Shown piece after piece: positions 21,666 through 33,869 of a stretch of DNA of 64,000 nucleotides. The notes beneath the pieces were generated by a model, which ran no database searches, was not told where the DNA came from, and saw only the letters and a list, made by a program, of their open reading frames with translations. Every line of letters starts with the position of its first letter. Position 1 is the first letter of the stretch. The stretch comes from Platanthera guangdongensis (taxonomy: Eukaryota; Streptophyta; Magnoliopsida; Asparagales; Orchidaceae), in assembly GCA_039583875.1 (NCBI GenBank), contig CM077162.1, forward strand, positions 115,164,589 to 115,228,588. Reading direction: 5' to 3'. A program made the translations under genes and the position numbers.

Positions 21666-22329
21666 TGTTGATGCACGAAAACGGATAGGGAGTCGGTCAC
21701 CACCAGCTAACGGTTCGAACACCGGGGAATAGGGAAGGAAAGGAGGAGACTGTCGACTAATCGGTTACTAGCGGTCGCGGCTAAAGGGCAGAAAAGAGGA
21801 GGGGGCCGCTGGCAGCGGCAACAGCAGAGTTCGCCCGCCGCGGCTTGAATGCCACTCTTGCGGCGGGCTTTCCTTTACTTAAAAATGAGACAGTTACAAC
21901 AAGCAAAAGAAGAAGCCGGTCGGGCTACAAGCCGCAATACACTAGACTTGAGACCGCAGCTCGTAACAGGCGAGCTCCTGGATCCCAGTCATGGTGTCTT
22001 GGGGAGTGCACCCACCCCCTATTTATAGGCTCGGGGGCCTGCCCAAACGGGCAGGGCTAAAATTACCGGCTGCCCGGGGTACAGGAGAACCGGGCAGAGG
22101 TGAGGGGAAGCAAAAGAGAAAGAAACAAGAAAGGAGGGAAGCCGCGCGGCCTGGCGGATTCCTCCTGGCGAGCTGACGGTTGGGTCCTTGGGCCTCGTCG
22201 CTGAGCAGGGTCGGTGCTGGCAGCGGCCTGACATGGAGACCGCCCGGCTTGGGGGGTTTGGCGGCTTGAATACGCAGACCGCCCGGTCTGGAATACTGCG
22301 CGGACAGGTCGCGGATTCCGGGCTTATCA
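21666..22329 (-). repeat. E3 5' LTR (right copy)
   Basis: 664 bp, four differences from the left copy. TATA box on minus at 22019-22028; CCGCGCGG at 22142-22149. Confidence 0.93.
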
Positions 22330-23396
22330 CTCGGGATTGGCGGACTGAAGTGGTGTGTCCGTGGATTAACGGACTGTTGCTGTAGAGTCCGGCTATGGTG
22401 GTCCTGGTTTGGCCCTTGGCGACAAGGCGGACTGGTTTTGTTGTCCGGCCTTGGTGATGTCTTGGTGGCTTGGCCTTTGGCAACAAGGCGGATTGGAAAT
22501 TGGAGTTCATCCTTGGATAAGCTAGGCGGGCTGGCTATCTTGCACAGGTGCGGCGGACTGGTATGTATCCGCAGATTGCGGAGAGGTCTTGCTGTAGGAT
22601 GTGGCAGTAATCCTATCGGCTAGGGCGGTGACCACACTCATCATCGTGCCTATAAATAGGACCCCTGTCACATCAGGAAGGGGGAACCTCCATGCGTAAG
22701 TGAACAGTAACTTGAGCCCGCACAGGTTACTGCGGACTGTTTTTTGGTGTCCGCGTGGTTTGATTGAGTTGACCGAGTGTGCTATGCAGGTTGTGCGGAT
22801 AGCGCTAGAAAGTCAGGACTTGGCTCTGATTGCAGTCAGGGACAGTGTGGACTCTGCGGTTAAGCAACAGGCAGAAAACAGCAGGTCGTGGACAGCGACC
22901 TGACAGTCTTCTCTTTGGCAACTTGGTTCGGGGTTCAAGAAGTCGCCTGCTTTAGGTGGACTGTTCTATTTGGCATCGCAGCTTGTGCGGTCTGGCGGCT
23001 AGGCAACCTCTCGGTCAGGAAGCTTGAAATTCGGCGGCTAGAGCAAGCATTGGAATAAGGGGTAGTCCGCGTGGCTTGGGTTGCAGTCTGGCGACCTGGC
23101 GTACTGAGCGGACTCCACAGTAGTAGACTGGCGGCTTGTAGTTGAGTCCGCGTGGCTTGTTTCTCTTGTCTTGTTTTTTGTAGTCTCTGCTTTCCCTTGG
23201 GTGTTATTTGGTGATGTATGTCTCGCCATGTATGTCTCGCTGTGTAGAGAAGTTAGTTGTGAATCAATAAAGACGCTTGTGTTGCATGTGTTTGCTTTTT
23301 GATTGACTTCAGTTGAGATAACTCCTGCTCACTTCAAGGTCCAAGGAATTTTCCATGTGATCAAGGTGTGAACTGGATAGTTTTGAGAATATTATT
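22330..23396 (+). other. Unassigned LTR-like sequence
   Basis: Continues the sequence left of E3 (13508-13552). It has a TATAAATA box at 22651-22658, no convincing ORF, an AATAAA at 23264-23269 and many GCGG(A/C)TTG words. It looks like an LTR or promoter region, but I find no partner copy, no primer site and no boundary. It may be the 5' LTR of the copia remnant that follows. Confidence 0.35.
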
Positions 23397-24432
23397 TTGG
23401 CTTTAGGCTATCCTGCTGACCACCTGGAGAAAATTCAACGTGGTAGTAGTGACAGGTTGTTGAATTTTAACAACTCTGACTTGATGGCTCAGCAACAAGA
23501 ACTCCTGAAAGCTTTTAACAAATATCACAAGGTAGTCAAGAAGCAATTAAAAGAGAACGCTTCTCTCAAAAACCTAAGGGAGGAAATTACTGAATTGACT
23601 CCTCTCAGAAGTCAAGTTCACTACATACAAGAGGAATTTAAATGCTCCACTGAACTATTAATTTAGAAGGAGAAATACCAAGATGAGCTCAACGAAAAGC
23701 TCTTGGTGGAAAGGAAGCTGGTCGAAAGCTTCTCGAAGCCATAGACAATTTTCCCCTCATCGAGTTTTCCGCTCCAAAGAAGGGTAGTGGTCTTTGGACA
23801 TGTTGTTGGAAAAGGTAAGGTTTCTAAGAGAGCCAGTACCAGAGACAAAGGGAAGGCACCTCAAAGTCGACCCTGATTTAAGAAGGTTATCTTCTCCACG
23901 AGTAAGTACGACTTTGAGACGTCGTATGGCTACTTTACTTGGCCTTCCTACGTGGAGACTAAAAAGCGCTATCAAGGATGGACCCATCCCCGAGACTTTA
24001 GTGCAAGTATATTTAAAGCACCTTATTAAGAGATAATTCTCAAAGAGCATGGTCCCTATGTTCATGGACCAAATTTTAAGAAGGTACCGAAATCCAAACT
24101 TATTGTTCCCAAGACTAAGGTGACTCAGAAGCCATGTGCATGTTATAATCTGGAGGCTTCCACCTCCAAGTCGATAGCCCCTGCTAGACCTGAAATTCAA
24201 AAGGTAAAGCAGGAGTACAAGAGAAGGTATAATAGATTTGAATTTTGGTGATTCAGCAAAATTGGTCATTTTGGCGTAGATTGTTGGTTTAACCCTGCAA
24301 ATTTTGAAACTCCATGAGTTAACAATGTTAGACTGACCACTTGCAATGTTAATATTCCTAGCGGTGTCAGGCGAATAAGGAACTAAGGACCCAAATTGAT
24401 TTGGATTCCTAAGGTAAAATGATTTATTACAG
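23397..24432 (+). pseudogene. E4 gag remnant
   Basis: Frames change repeatedly and stops are common. Recognisable parts are a charged helix (QQELLKAFNKYHKVVKKQL) at about 23490 and a fragment of the Sire-type zinc knuckle (GHFGVDCWF, about 24265-24290), whose first Cys residues are missing. Confidence 0.6.
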
Positions 24433-25920
24433 GTGTGTCCAAAGGCCAACAAAACCATAATTTGGTATTTGGACATTGGATTCTCTCGGCATATGACCAA
24501 GACAAGAAGCCTACTGCGAGAATTTACCCCAGTTGAAGACGGACCAAAAGTTATCTTTGGAGGTTCTGACTGGGCAATAAATAAAGTCGACAATATGATT
24601 TCCAACGGTATAGTCTATTTCACAGACATGGCTTATGTTGAAGGTTTATGTCATAATCTGATAAGCATAAGTCAATTATGTGACAAAGGCTATATTGTTG
24701 AGTTCTATAATTACAAGTGTCTGATAAAATCGTCTGCAAATTTGGAGACGATCTTAACTGTTACTCAGAGTAGAAAAATTTTTTGTTTAAATTTTCTATG
24801 CTTAGACGATTTTACACCGGACTGTTTTCTACAAAGGATACTGCATCTCTCTATGACCAATGACACAACAGATTAGCACATATTAATTTCAAATCCATAA
24901 ATATTCTACTTTCTCACAACTTAGTGCGTGATGGCCCCATCATTAAGTGCATTAAAGAGAGTCCATGTTACGCATGCCAGATGGGTAAGCAAACAAGGGC
25001 TACATTTAAGATTATTTCTGAAAACGATTCTTCGAGAAGTTTATACTTACTTCATATGGACTTAATCTGTCCTATGCCAATTCATAGTTTAGGTGGTAAA
25101 GTGTATATGTTGGTCATTGTTGATGACTACTCTAGTTTTACTTTAGTGTTTTTTCTAAAACAAAGTCAGACACCTTCGAAGCTTTCAGCAATTTTGTTAG
25201 GCAAATACAAAACAAATTGAACTACTCGGTGGTCAAAATCAGAAGTGCTCACAAAACAGAATTTGATTCTGGTGGCATGACAAAATTCTATGAATGTCAA
25301 GGTATCTTTTAGGAGTTTTCTGCTCTGCGTACTCCGCAACAAAATGCATTTGCTAAGAGAAGGAACATAACCATAATTGAAGCATGTTCAACTGTGTTGA
25401 ATGACGCCTCACTACTAGAGTACTTCTGGGCTGAAGCAGTCAACACAGCTTATCACGTGCAAAACAGAGCACTAATCAACAAACACCATCTTACGACTCC
25501 ATATGACTATCGAAGGGAAGAAAACCGGCTGTGTCCTATTTTAGGATCTTTGGTAGTAAATGCTTCGTACTTAATAATGGGAAGTATTATCGTACGAAGT
25601 TTAGTGAAAAATGCTTTGAAGGTAATTTTGCAGGGCATAGTAGTGATAGTAAGGCATATAGAATTTTTAACAAGAAAATTTTGGTGGTAGAAGAGTCTAT
25701 AAATGTTGTATTTGATGAGACAAGCATGCTTCATAGCAGCTCGTCTAGTGTTGTTGGTGTAGATGCAGGTATCAGCTTTAAGGATCTTAGCTTGAAAGAA
25801 GTTAGCAAGGAAGATGCTCTAAGTTCAGTCAAGGTAGTCGATCCAAGAATGTGGATGAAGAGCGACTAGATGAAGAACTACCTCAACATACAGGATATGT
25901 AGTCAACGTGGCAGAACCTT
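24433..25920 (+). pseudogene. E4 protease and integrase (broken)
   Basis: Protease begins WYLDIGFSRHMT (about 24463-24500); the copia active site D-S-G is D-I-G here. GAG-pre-integrase with CYACQMGK at about 24968, then integrase: first Asp in LHMDL (about 25055), second motif RSAHKTEF in place of RSDHGTEF (about 25240), third NAFAKRRN in place of NGVVERKN (about 25345). Two of three catalytic acids are therefore lost. The C-terminal part RIFGSKCFVLNNGK…AYRIFNKK (25531-25690) is well kept. Several frameshifts and stops. Confidence 0.82.
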
Positions 25921-26072
25921 CTTGCAAGGAAGAAATATAGTGCTCAGACACCTAAGAGTTCACTCGGCTGATCAGATCATTGGTGAGCCAGGTGACGGTG
26001 TCAGAAATAGAAGAGGTATTGCTAATGAAATTCTAAATCTTAGTTTTTTATCTCAGGTTGAACGATGAAGTT

Positions 26073-26586
26073 TGAGGAAGAAAACAAGGATGCCTCTTGG
26101 ATAATGGCCATATAAGTGGAGCTCAATCAATTAGAAAGATGTAAAGTCTGGGAGTTGGTGCCCAGGCCTATGGAACTGATTGTGATCGGTACCAAATGGT
26201 TATTCAGAAATAAGCTGGATGTGAATGGTGTAATCATAAGGAACAAAGCCATGCTTGTAGCTCAAGGATACAAAAAAGAAGAAGGGATCGACATCGATCA
26301 GTCATTTGCTCCGGTGGCTCGACTCAAAGCGATAAGGTTGTTTCTTGCATATGCTACTCACAAAGGTTTCAAAGTCTATCAATGGATGTGAAGTCGGAAT
26401 TTCTCAAAGGAGATCTAAAAGAGGAAGTATACGTAGGACAACCCCTAGGTTTTGTCAACTATACTTTCACTGACTCTGTTTACTTTCTCAATAAAGTTCG
26501 TTTTGGTTTAAAGCAAGTTCCTTGAGCTTGATATGAGACATTGTTTAGCTTTCTTCTTGAGAATAAGTTCGCAAGAGTAAAGATAG
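26073..26586 (+). pseudogene. E4 reverse transcriptase, N-terminal part
   Basis: [46 protein letters not shown] and FGLKQVP are the standard copia RT blocks. Stops and a frameshift near 26390 break it. It ends at the E5 insertion; target site GATAG 26582-26586. Confidence 0.88.
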
Positions 26587-29500
26587 TGTAACACCTCCCC
26601 TGTAATAACCGTATAATATGTCTCCGGCCAGGGCCCCGCAACATATAGATGCCACAACTTAAGCATTAAAATATGATATAAGTCTACTCAACTCAAAACT
26701 CAGAATAAAACAGCGAAAACAAACCAACAGAACTAGAATTTATCCACCACAAGCCAATTGAATAAAAATAGCCTTAAGTCCTTACACACATAAGTCCAAA
26801 ACTGCAACAATACTAAACAGTTGTAACGTGCACATGCACTCATAGGCAACCATGGCAAGCAAGCCGGATTACATCTCAAATAACACATCATTCAATCAAA
26901 ATATATGAAAATAAAAGGAAAACCGCTTCATGTAAAATTTGGTTGTAACATGGGTCAGCAAAGGCCAACCTCAACTGTGTAACCAACAGATCTCCTCCCG
27001 GTCGTCCCTAACGGACCGCGTGGTACTCCATCACCCTGCAGGTTAGTAGTTCGTATGTAATAAATAATAACATGTAAAACTATAAAACAGGTATGTCCCA
27101 AGCAACAAACATGTTTCTATGTTGAGCAAGTAATAAAGGATCCTACGGTGCAGCATGAATTCAATCCTAGGTTTCACCCAAGGCACCCTAAAGCATATAA
27201 TTCTTACACATCATCATCAAAAAGGTACTTTCGATTTCCCCATCGACATTAAAGCCGCAAACACAAGGGTACTCTAATTTCCCCCAACGACACACAAGCT
27301 GCCACACGGAACTCTTGCCTCGGCCCCACCCGCTCACGGGTCTCAAACCACAGGCTTGCCTGCAATCTCTGACTTCTCATGTCAGTGTTCTGCCATACAA
27401 ACAAACCGATGCTAAGAACCCTTGCTAGATCGCTCCCTGTCGCTATGACCTAGGCCTGATAAGTCCGATTTATATAGGGTTTTTCGGACTCATCTGGGAT
27501 AGTTTTCACGCGTTGGCAATTCACTTTTAGTTCTATATTGTTCATATCTAATCTTGTCTATATTTACATAGGAAGTGCACACTTTGTCCCGTAGTTGTGT
27601 ATTTTTGTACTTTTATTGTTTGTACTTCCTATTGTGCTCGTCTGGAACGTCTGTACATATCAGTGCTGGTTTTAGGGGTCATGTGCGTGTTCCGGGGACG
27701 TTGGAAGCAGGAATACGGCGCACGATCATCGGATAAAATGCGCACGACCACTGGTTGTGCGGCGATGATCGTACGCAATGTACCCTGATTTCCAGAATCT
27801 GTCTGGGGTAATCGCACGACCACTGGACATAGTGCGCACGACCACCGGTCGTGCGCTACTGATCGTGTGCATTGATTCCTCTTTTCCTGGAGTTCTGTCT
27901 AGGGTAATTGCACGACCATTATACATAGTGCGCACGACCACCGGTCGTGTGCCACTGCTCATGCGTGCTATACCAGTTCATCTTTGTAACCTGCCATGCC
28001 AGTGCGCAAGATCACAGGACATAATGTGCACGACCACTGGTCGTGCGCCCGTGATCGTGAGCATTGTTATTTCTATTTTCTATAAATATGTAGGTTCCAT
28101 CCTAATTCGGAAATCACTCATTTTTCCTCCGTCGGTTTCATCTTCGAGGAGGGATTCCTACGTCCTCCTTCAATCTCCACCCTAGGGAGGTGCTCCGGGC
28201 AAGATTTCACCGCAAAATCCAAGCCGAAGCTTCCTCTTGGCCTCCTCCATCATCTCTTGGGCTCATTTCAAGCTTCAACGCCATAACCATCAAGCAAAGG
28301 GAAGCTTGCAACGTTCGTCCGCTATCGTGACACCAAGAAGACGGACCATTGGAAGGTGGTGACGGCCCTTCTCTACCCCGGATGCAGTTGAGGACCGAGC
28401 TTGGACGCGGATTGACAACCCGACGATTCCAATCGTGAATCCTCAGCAAGACTTCGGATTCGGTCGATCTCTTGCCTTGTTCTTCCTTTATTGTTGCTTA
28501 TGTGTTGTTGTAAACTTTATTTATAGATGATGTATGCTTAGTTGTAAAATGCTTATATTAAATCATGTCTTTGTGATTTGTATTGTCGTTATATTTGCTT
28601 GAGGTGCGCCATATTCCATCCACCATCATCGACCCTTGACGCACTAGCAATTGCTAGTGGCGTGCGTAGCGAAGTGGTGCTTTCGACCCTCATTTCACCA
28701 TTCTAACCACCTCATCCGCAAGCCTACTCGTCCATCCGCCCAGCGATTCGGTGCATAGTGGCCCGACTAATCTTCCATCCCGCCTGGAGAAGCATCGCAT
28801 AGCGGCGTTTCATCGGAGTAGTTAGCCATTAATTTTCTTTTTCCGAAAATATCAAAACCCCCTTAGTTAACTCCGACCTAAGGACTTCAATCTCAAGTCC
28901 TCCTCGAAATTAACTCCACCTTACTGTGTTCCTTGAGATATAGATACTTGGGAAAACTCGCCCATTTTATATTACTTGTGCAACCGGTTCACTGTTGTGA
29001 TCTTTAGCATCAAGACCCGACTACAAAATCGGTACCAAGTCCACCGAAGAAGACCCAGCGGGACACAGCTGGAATTGTCCGGGCTTGTCATAAGCTTGGC
29101 GTTCTCGTAAGTTCCGCATAAGGGGACTTGTCTCGCTGGGTTACTCCACACACGTGAACTTGCAACGTCACGGGTTAGCCAGCTGACCATAGAGACAAAC
29201 CACGCCTTGTCACATCACAATCCCATGCCTTTCCCACCCCATTCCAACACTTCTACCGTACCATCCCCATTCCCCCGCGTGTACTCTAATTTCCACCCGG
29301 TCCGGTTCCGGCCACACATACTCACATGAGAAAGGGGAAAAACATCATCACTGGCGGCATCTTGCCACTAACGGATTTCTACAAAATCCTTAAGGATCGC
29401 AATACAACATCACCCATTCGGACTATCGGTCGTGACTACGGCTTCACCTACAATGTCTAATTCACTAACAGAGCGGATCTCTAATGCAATATCATACTGA

Positions 29501-30233
29501 GGACGGACAAAATCGACCCAGTGTCTCCTCTTGAACCATGGCAACCCGAATCCCTCTCACTTGAGAGATCCGGTTCCTAAAATGCCTTAAAGAAAACCAG
29601 AAAAGTGTAGATGTCATGAATGCATACTAAAATCGAGAGGCGAAGTGTCGTTACTCTTCGCCCCTCTTACTAGCCATGAAATCTTTCCTTGCACAGATGG
29701 AATGAGTGCCTCCACGTCCTCTTTATGGTTCTGACCTCGGAATGACAGTCGAAGCTCTGAAGCTTCGACAAAGGCCAAAGAAAGCTTTCTTCTTCCTCCG
29801 AACTCTCTCTCACAAACCCTAAGTCAACTCCAAAATGAGCACACGTGAGGGAGAGAACTGCTCAGCCCTACTAAAATCCATCGGGTAGAAGATCCCGGGG
29901 TCCAGGATCAACCTTGAAGTAAAAAACAATCGGTTAACATTTAAATCTACGAACCGAATTTTAGCAATTTAGTCAAACATTTCAGGCTTTGTCGATCGGC
30001 CTGTGCTCGACGAACAGCCGAGAGCTCGACGAACAGTCGAGAACCTGACAACCGGCCAAGCTCGATGAATAAGACCCGAGTTCGACGAAATGGCGTGAGC
30101 TCGACGAAAATTGGTGAGCTCGACAAGATGTCGTGAGCTCGACGAAATGTCCCAAGCTCGATGAAATGTCGTTAGCGGCCTTCTTTCACCATCTCAACCC
30201 GGCCGCTAGTTCTAGAAAATAGACGGCGTTACA
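26587..30233 (-). repeat. E5 3' LTR (left), interrupted by a solo LTR
   Basis: About 2.09 kb after removing 27457-29017. Near its right end (about 29990-30175) is a tandem array of 19-21-bp words like GAGCTCGACGAAATGTCGT. Confidence 0.85.
27457..29012 (+). repeat. Solo LTR of the E2 family
   Basis: Starts TGATAAGTCCG, ends TTAGCATCA, and aligns throughout with the E2 LTR, including the CACGACCA…TGGTCGTG palindromes and a TATAAATA box at 28081-28088. Flanks AGGCC (27452-27456) and AGACC (29013-29017) differ by one base, so the duplication has decayed. More diverged from E2 than the E2 LTRs are from each other. Formed by LTR-LTR recombination. Confidence 0.88.
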
Positions 30234-30247
30234 ACTCCACCCTCCTT
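30234..30247 (-). other. E5 polypurine tract
   Basis: On minus AAGGAGGGTGGAGT directly precedes TGTAACGCC of the 3' LTR. Confidence 0.7.
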
Positions 30248-30426
30248 ACAAGAATTTTGTGCCCGAAATTAAACTTCATATAGGAAGACAGTAAGAAACT
30301 TGTTGCAACAAATTAAAAAATTATTACAACATTACACAAACAATTTTCATTTATGCAAACAGTAAGAAAAATGTTACAGCATCTCAAAACCATGTTCCAA
30401 CTTATCAAACACTGTTCCAATCAACA

Positions 30427-33400
30427 TTATACAAACAACTCGGGATAATCCTGGCGCATGGTTTGCTCTAGCTCCCAAGAGAACTCATCCCGCCCGCTGT
30501 TATCCCAACGCACCTTTACGAGCTTTACCTCTAAGTTCCGCAACTGCCGAACTTCTGATTCCTCTATGCCGACTGGACGGACTTTCGTCTGCAAACTCTT
30601 GTCTATCGGCACCGTCATCGATTCGATCACCACACTAGCCTCCACCAAGGCTTTCCACAAGACGGAGACATGGAAAACATCGTGTAATCCACTCAGCTCC
30701 ATGGACAACGCCAACTGGTAAGCAACTTTTCCAATATGTTATATAACCTCAAACGGTCCCAAAAACCTCGGACTCAACTTCTTAAGTCGGCGAATCCGTG
30801 AAACACATTTGAACGGCTTGATCTTGAGATAGACCCAATCCCCTACCACAAACTCCACATTCCTATGGCAAGTATTAAAATACTTTGCTTGCCAGTCCTG
30901 GGCAACCTTCATGCGCTCCTAAATGGTTCACACAAACTCGCATTCATCAACCACCACTTCTTTTCCCAAAATTTTGGTGTCTCGCGCCTCTATCCAAGAC
31001 ATTGGCGTTCGACACAGCCTTCCATACAAAGCTTCATATGGCGCCATCTTTATACTTACTTAGTAACTGTTGTTATAGGAGAACTCTACCATGAAGTGGT
31101 GATCTTCCCACTTCTACCCAAAGTCAAGAGTACACATTCTCAACATATCCTCCATTATACGATTCGTTCTTTCTGTTTGTCCTTCAGTTTGAGGATGGAA
31201 TGTCGTATCGAAGTTTAGCTTCGTTCCCAGACTTTTATGAAGCAACCACCAGTCCTTGGACATGAAACGTCCATTACGATCACTAAATATACTCTTAGGA
31301 GTCTCATGTATTCGCACAATGTTGCGAACATACAACTCTACCAGCTTCTCCACGCTGTCCTCATTTCGATTTGGGATGAAATAAGCCACTTTGGTCAAGA
31401 GATGCACGACACCCAAATAGTATCGTTACCCTACTGCAATCGAGGTAAGCCATGCACAAAATCTATGTAGATGTCATCAAATTTCTATTCGGAGATCGAA
31501 AGAGGCTTGAGTAACAAGCCCAACTTCTGACACTCAGCCTACACTAAGGCGTAAATTTGGCATCAATTCACGTACAAAGCTATATCACTCTTCAAAGCAG
31601 ACCACCAAAAGGATTTCTTCATATCCATGTACATCTTTGTACTGCCCGGGTGAATGAAGTACTTTGTAAAATGAGCGATGAACATCAACGCCACATGGAG
31701 CTTGCCAAACTGCGGTATACATATCCTTTTGTCCTTCCTCAAGTCCCAATTAATCATCTCCCAGGCGCGACCTTCTCCCTTTTGAGCTTCCACCACAAGC
31801 GGCTGAAACTCTTCATCAAAACTAGTCACTTCCCGAATACATTTGGATAAGTCATTTTGCAAGTCGATCCAGTTCAATCGAGCCATGCTTGACTCGCCTC
31901 TTGCCACGCACTCAAAGACAAGGTACTCATAGTCCCGCATCAACCGCTCATCATGAGCATCGATCCAAATATCTTGACTAGAGTATTTCCAACTCAAGGC
32001 ATCCGCCGCCACATTGGCTTTGCCTGGCATATATGGAATCGCCACTTCGTAGTCTCCAAGGAATTCGACCCATCTATGTTGCCGCATATTCAAGTCCTTT
32101 TGGTTAAGAAGATACTTCAGGCTTTTGTGGTCCGTGAAGATCTCCACCTTCGCACCATACACATAGTGACGTCATAACTTTAATGCAAAAATTACCGCAG
32201 CCAGTTCTAACTCATGGATAGGGTAATTCCTCCCGTGAGGCTTTAACTGCATAGACCCAAAGGCTATTACACTCCCATGTTGCACCAACATGCAACCCAA
32301 ACCGCATCCTGACACATCACTGAAAATCTGAAATCCTTCAATCCCTGTTGGCAGACTTACGATTGGAGTTGTCATCAGCCTTTCATTCAGGGTGTCAAAC
32401 GCCTGATTGCACTCCTGAGTCCACACAAACTTCTGATCCTTACAAGTTAGACAAGTGAGGGGTAGAGCTATCCGCGAAAAGTTTTCCACAAACCTTCTAT
32501 AGTACCCTGCTAGTCCAGGGAAACTTCGGACTTCTGCCATGGTTCTCAAAATCGGTCAATCCCTTATGGATTCAACTTTTTTCGGATCTACCGCCACCCC
32601 ATAACCACTAATCACATGGCCCAAAAATGGCACCTTCTCTAACCAGAACTCACACTTCGAAAATTTTGCATAAAATTGGTTCTCTCTCAACACCTGCAAG
32701 ACTACTCTCAAGTGAGTCTCATGCTCTACATCCAATTTGGAGTAGACCAGAATGCCATCAATAAAGACAACTACAAAAGAGTCCAAGTATTCCAAAAAAT
32801 ACTCGATTCATCAAATCCATGAATACTGATGGTGCATTCATAAACCCGAACGACATCATCGAGTTCTCGAAATGACCACACCTCGTACGAAAAGCTGTCT
32901 TGGGTATGTCCTCATCTCGAATCCTCAACTAATAGTACCCGGACTTCAAGTCCCACTTAAAATACACCACTGACCCCACCAACTGGTCGAACTGGTCATC
33001 TATCAAAGGAATCAGACACTTATTCTTGACAGTCAGTTTATTTAACTCTCGGTAGTCTATGTACAACCACATACTACCATCTTTCTTCTTTATAAACAAT
33101 ACCGGCGCGCTCCATGGTGAAGAAGTAGGTCTAATATACCCCTGCTCCAATAGTTCCTGCAACTGTACTTTGAGTTCGGCCAACTCTTTTGGTGTCATCC
33201 TAAAAGGAGGACGTGACACCGGTCTAGCCCTGACACTAACTCAATTGAGAAATCAATCCCCCATCGAGGAGGTGCTTTAGGAAGCTCCTCAAGAAACACA
33301 TCCTCGAACTCTGTCACTACCGGCACATCTCCAAGTGATAACCTGGAAAGGCGAACCTCCAACAGTGCTACAAGATCTACTCCTCCCTAGTTAACTGCCT

Positions 33401-33799
33401 ACACCAACTGCATGGCCGAAATCAGGGAACAGGCTACTCCACTAAGGCCCTCAAACGAAACTTCTGCCCGCCCTTCGCTTCTCAGGGTCAACATCTTAGA
33501 TAGGCAGTCAATACTGACTCGCTACTCTGCAAGCCAATTAATTCCTAAAATCACACCGAACTCAACAAGTAGTATAACCGCTGCAACCAACATAAAGTCA
33601 ACACCACTGATACTTCAACAAATGCGCCCCTTCTCTCTGATAGTCATGGAAGACCCATTGGGCATGCACACCTTCAGCTCTGCGTTTGCCGAAAATGACT
33701 CAACTCCAATTCTCCAGATAAATCTTTCCGCAAGGAAGGATTGCGACACTCCCGTATCAAACAATACCCTAGCGGGGTACCCAGAAACTAAAAGAAAGC
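30427..33799 (-). pseudogene. E5 pol (broken)
   Basis: Read on minus from 33799: protease LFDTGVSQSFLAERF; RT from about 33219 ([15 protein letters not shown]…) with FIDGILVYS near 32765, so the second catalytic Asp is Gly; RNase H FSDVSGCGLGC (about 32330); integrase [15 protein letters not shown] (about 31660) and SDRNGRFMSKDW (about 31270); chromodomain-like VRWDNSGRDEFSWELEQ (about 30490) and a stop at 30427. At least three frameshifts and several stops. It would copy and integrate the element if intact. Confidence 0.86.
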
Positions 33800-33869
33800 C
33801 TAAAACATAGGCAACATACATAAATGGTATTGAAAGTCTAAAGTAAAATATTAACTTAAACATTCATAC
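33800..33869 (-). other. Putative 70-nt intron between E5 gag and protease
   Basis: On minus it starts GTATGAATG and ends ATGTTTTAG. Removal joins …VI(G) of gag to FLLVSGYPA of protease in frame. Confidence 0.6.

Larger units (their letters stand above)
13558..22329 (-). mobile_element. E3: young Tat/Ogre-lineage non-autonomous element with antisense gene cassette
   Basis: Two 664-bp direct LTRs (13558-14221, 21666-22329) have TG…CA ends and are flanked by a perfect 5-bp duplication, CTCGG (13553-13557 and 22330-22334). I count four differences between them, about 99.4% identity, so insertion is recent. Orientation is minus: the LTR TATA box is on the minus strand, gag is on the minus strand next to the right LTR, and a G-rich tract (TGCGGGGATTA on minus) precedes the left LTR. 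Protease, RT, RNase H and integrase are absent, so it needs enzymes in trans. The 3' part holds a 36-41-bp tandem repeat and two plus-strand genes. Extra antisense ORFs and hypervariable tandem repeats are known in the Tat lineage (Grande, Ogre, Retand). Confidence 0.92.

Noticed and set aside
13558..22329. E3 as a CACTA or other DNA transposon because it encodes a 'Transposase_28' domain
   Set aside because: Long direct terminal repeats with TG…CA ends, 5-bp duplication and gag identify an LTR retrotransposon; the domain name is historical.
22330..23396. 5' LTR of E4 as a firm call
   Set aside because: No tRNA primer site follows it and no matching 3' copy exists after 38312.
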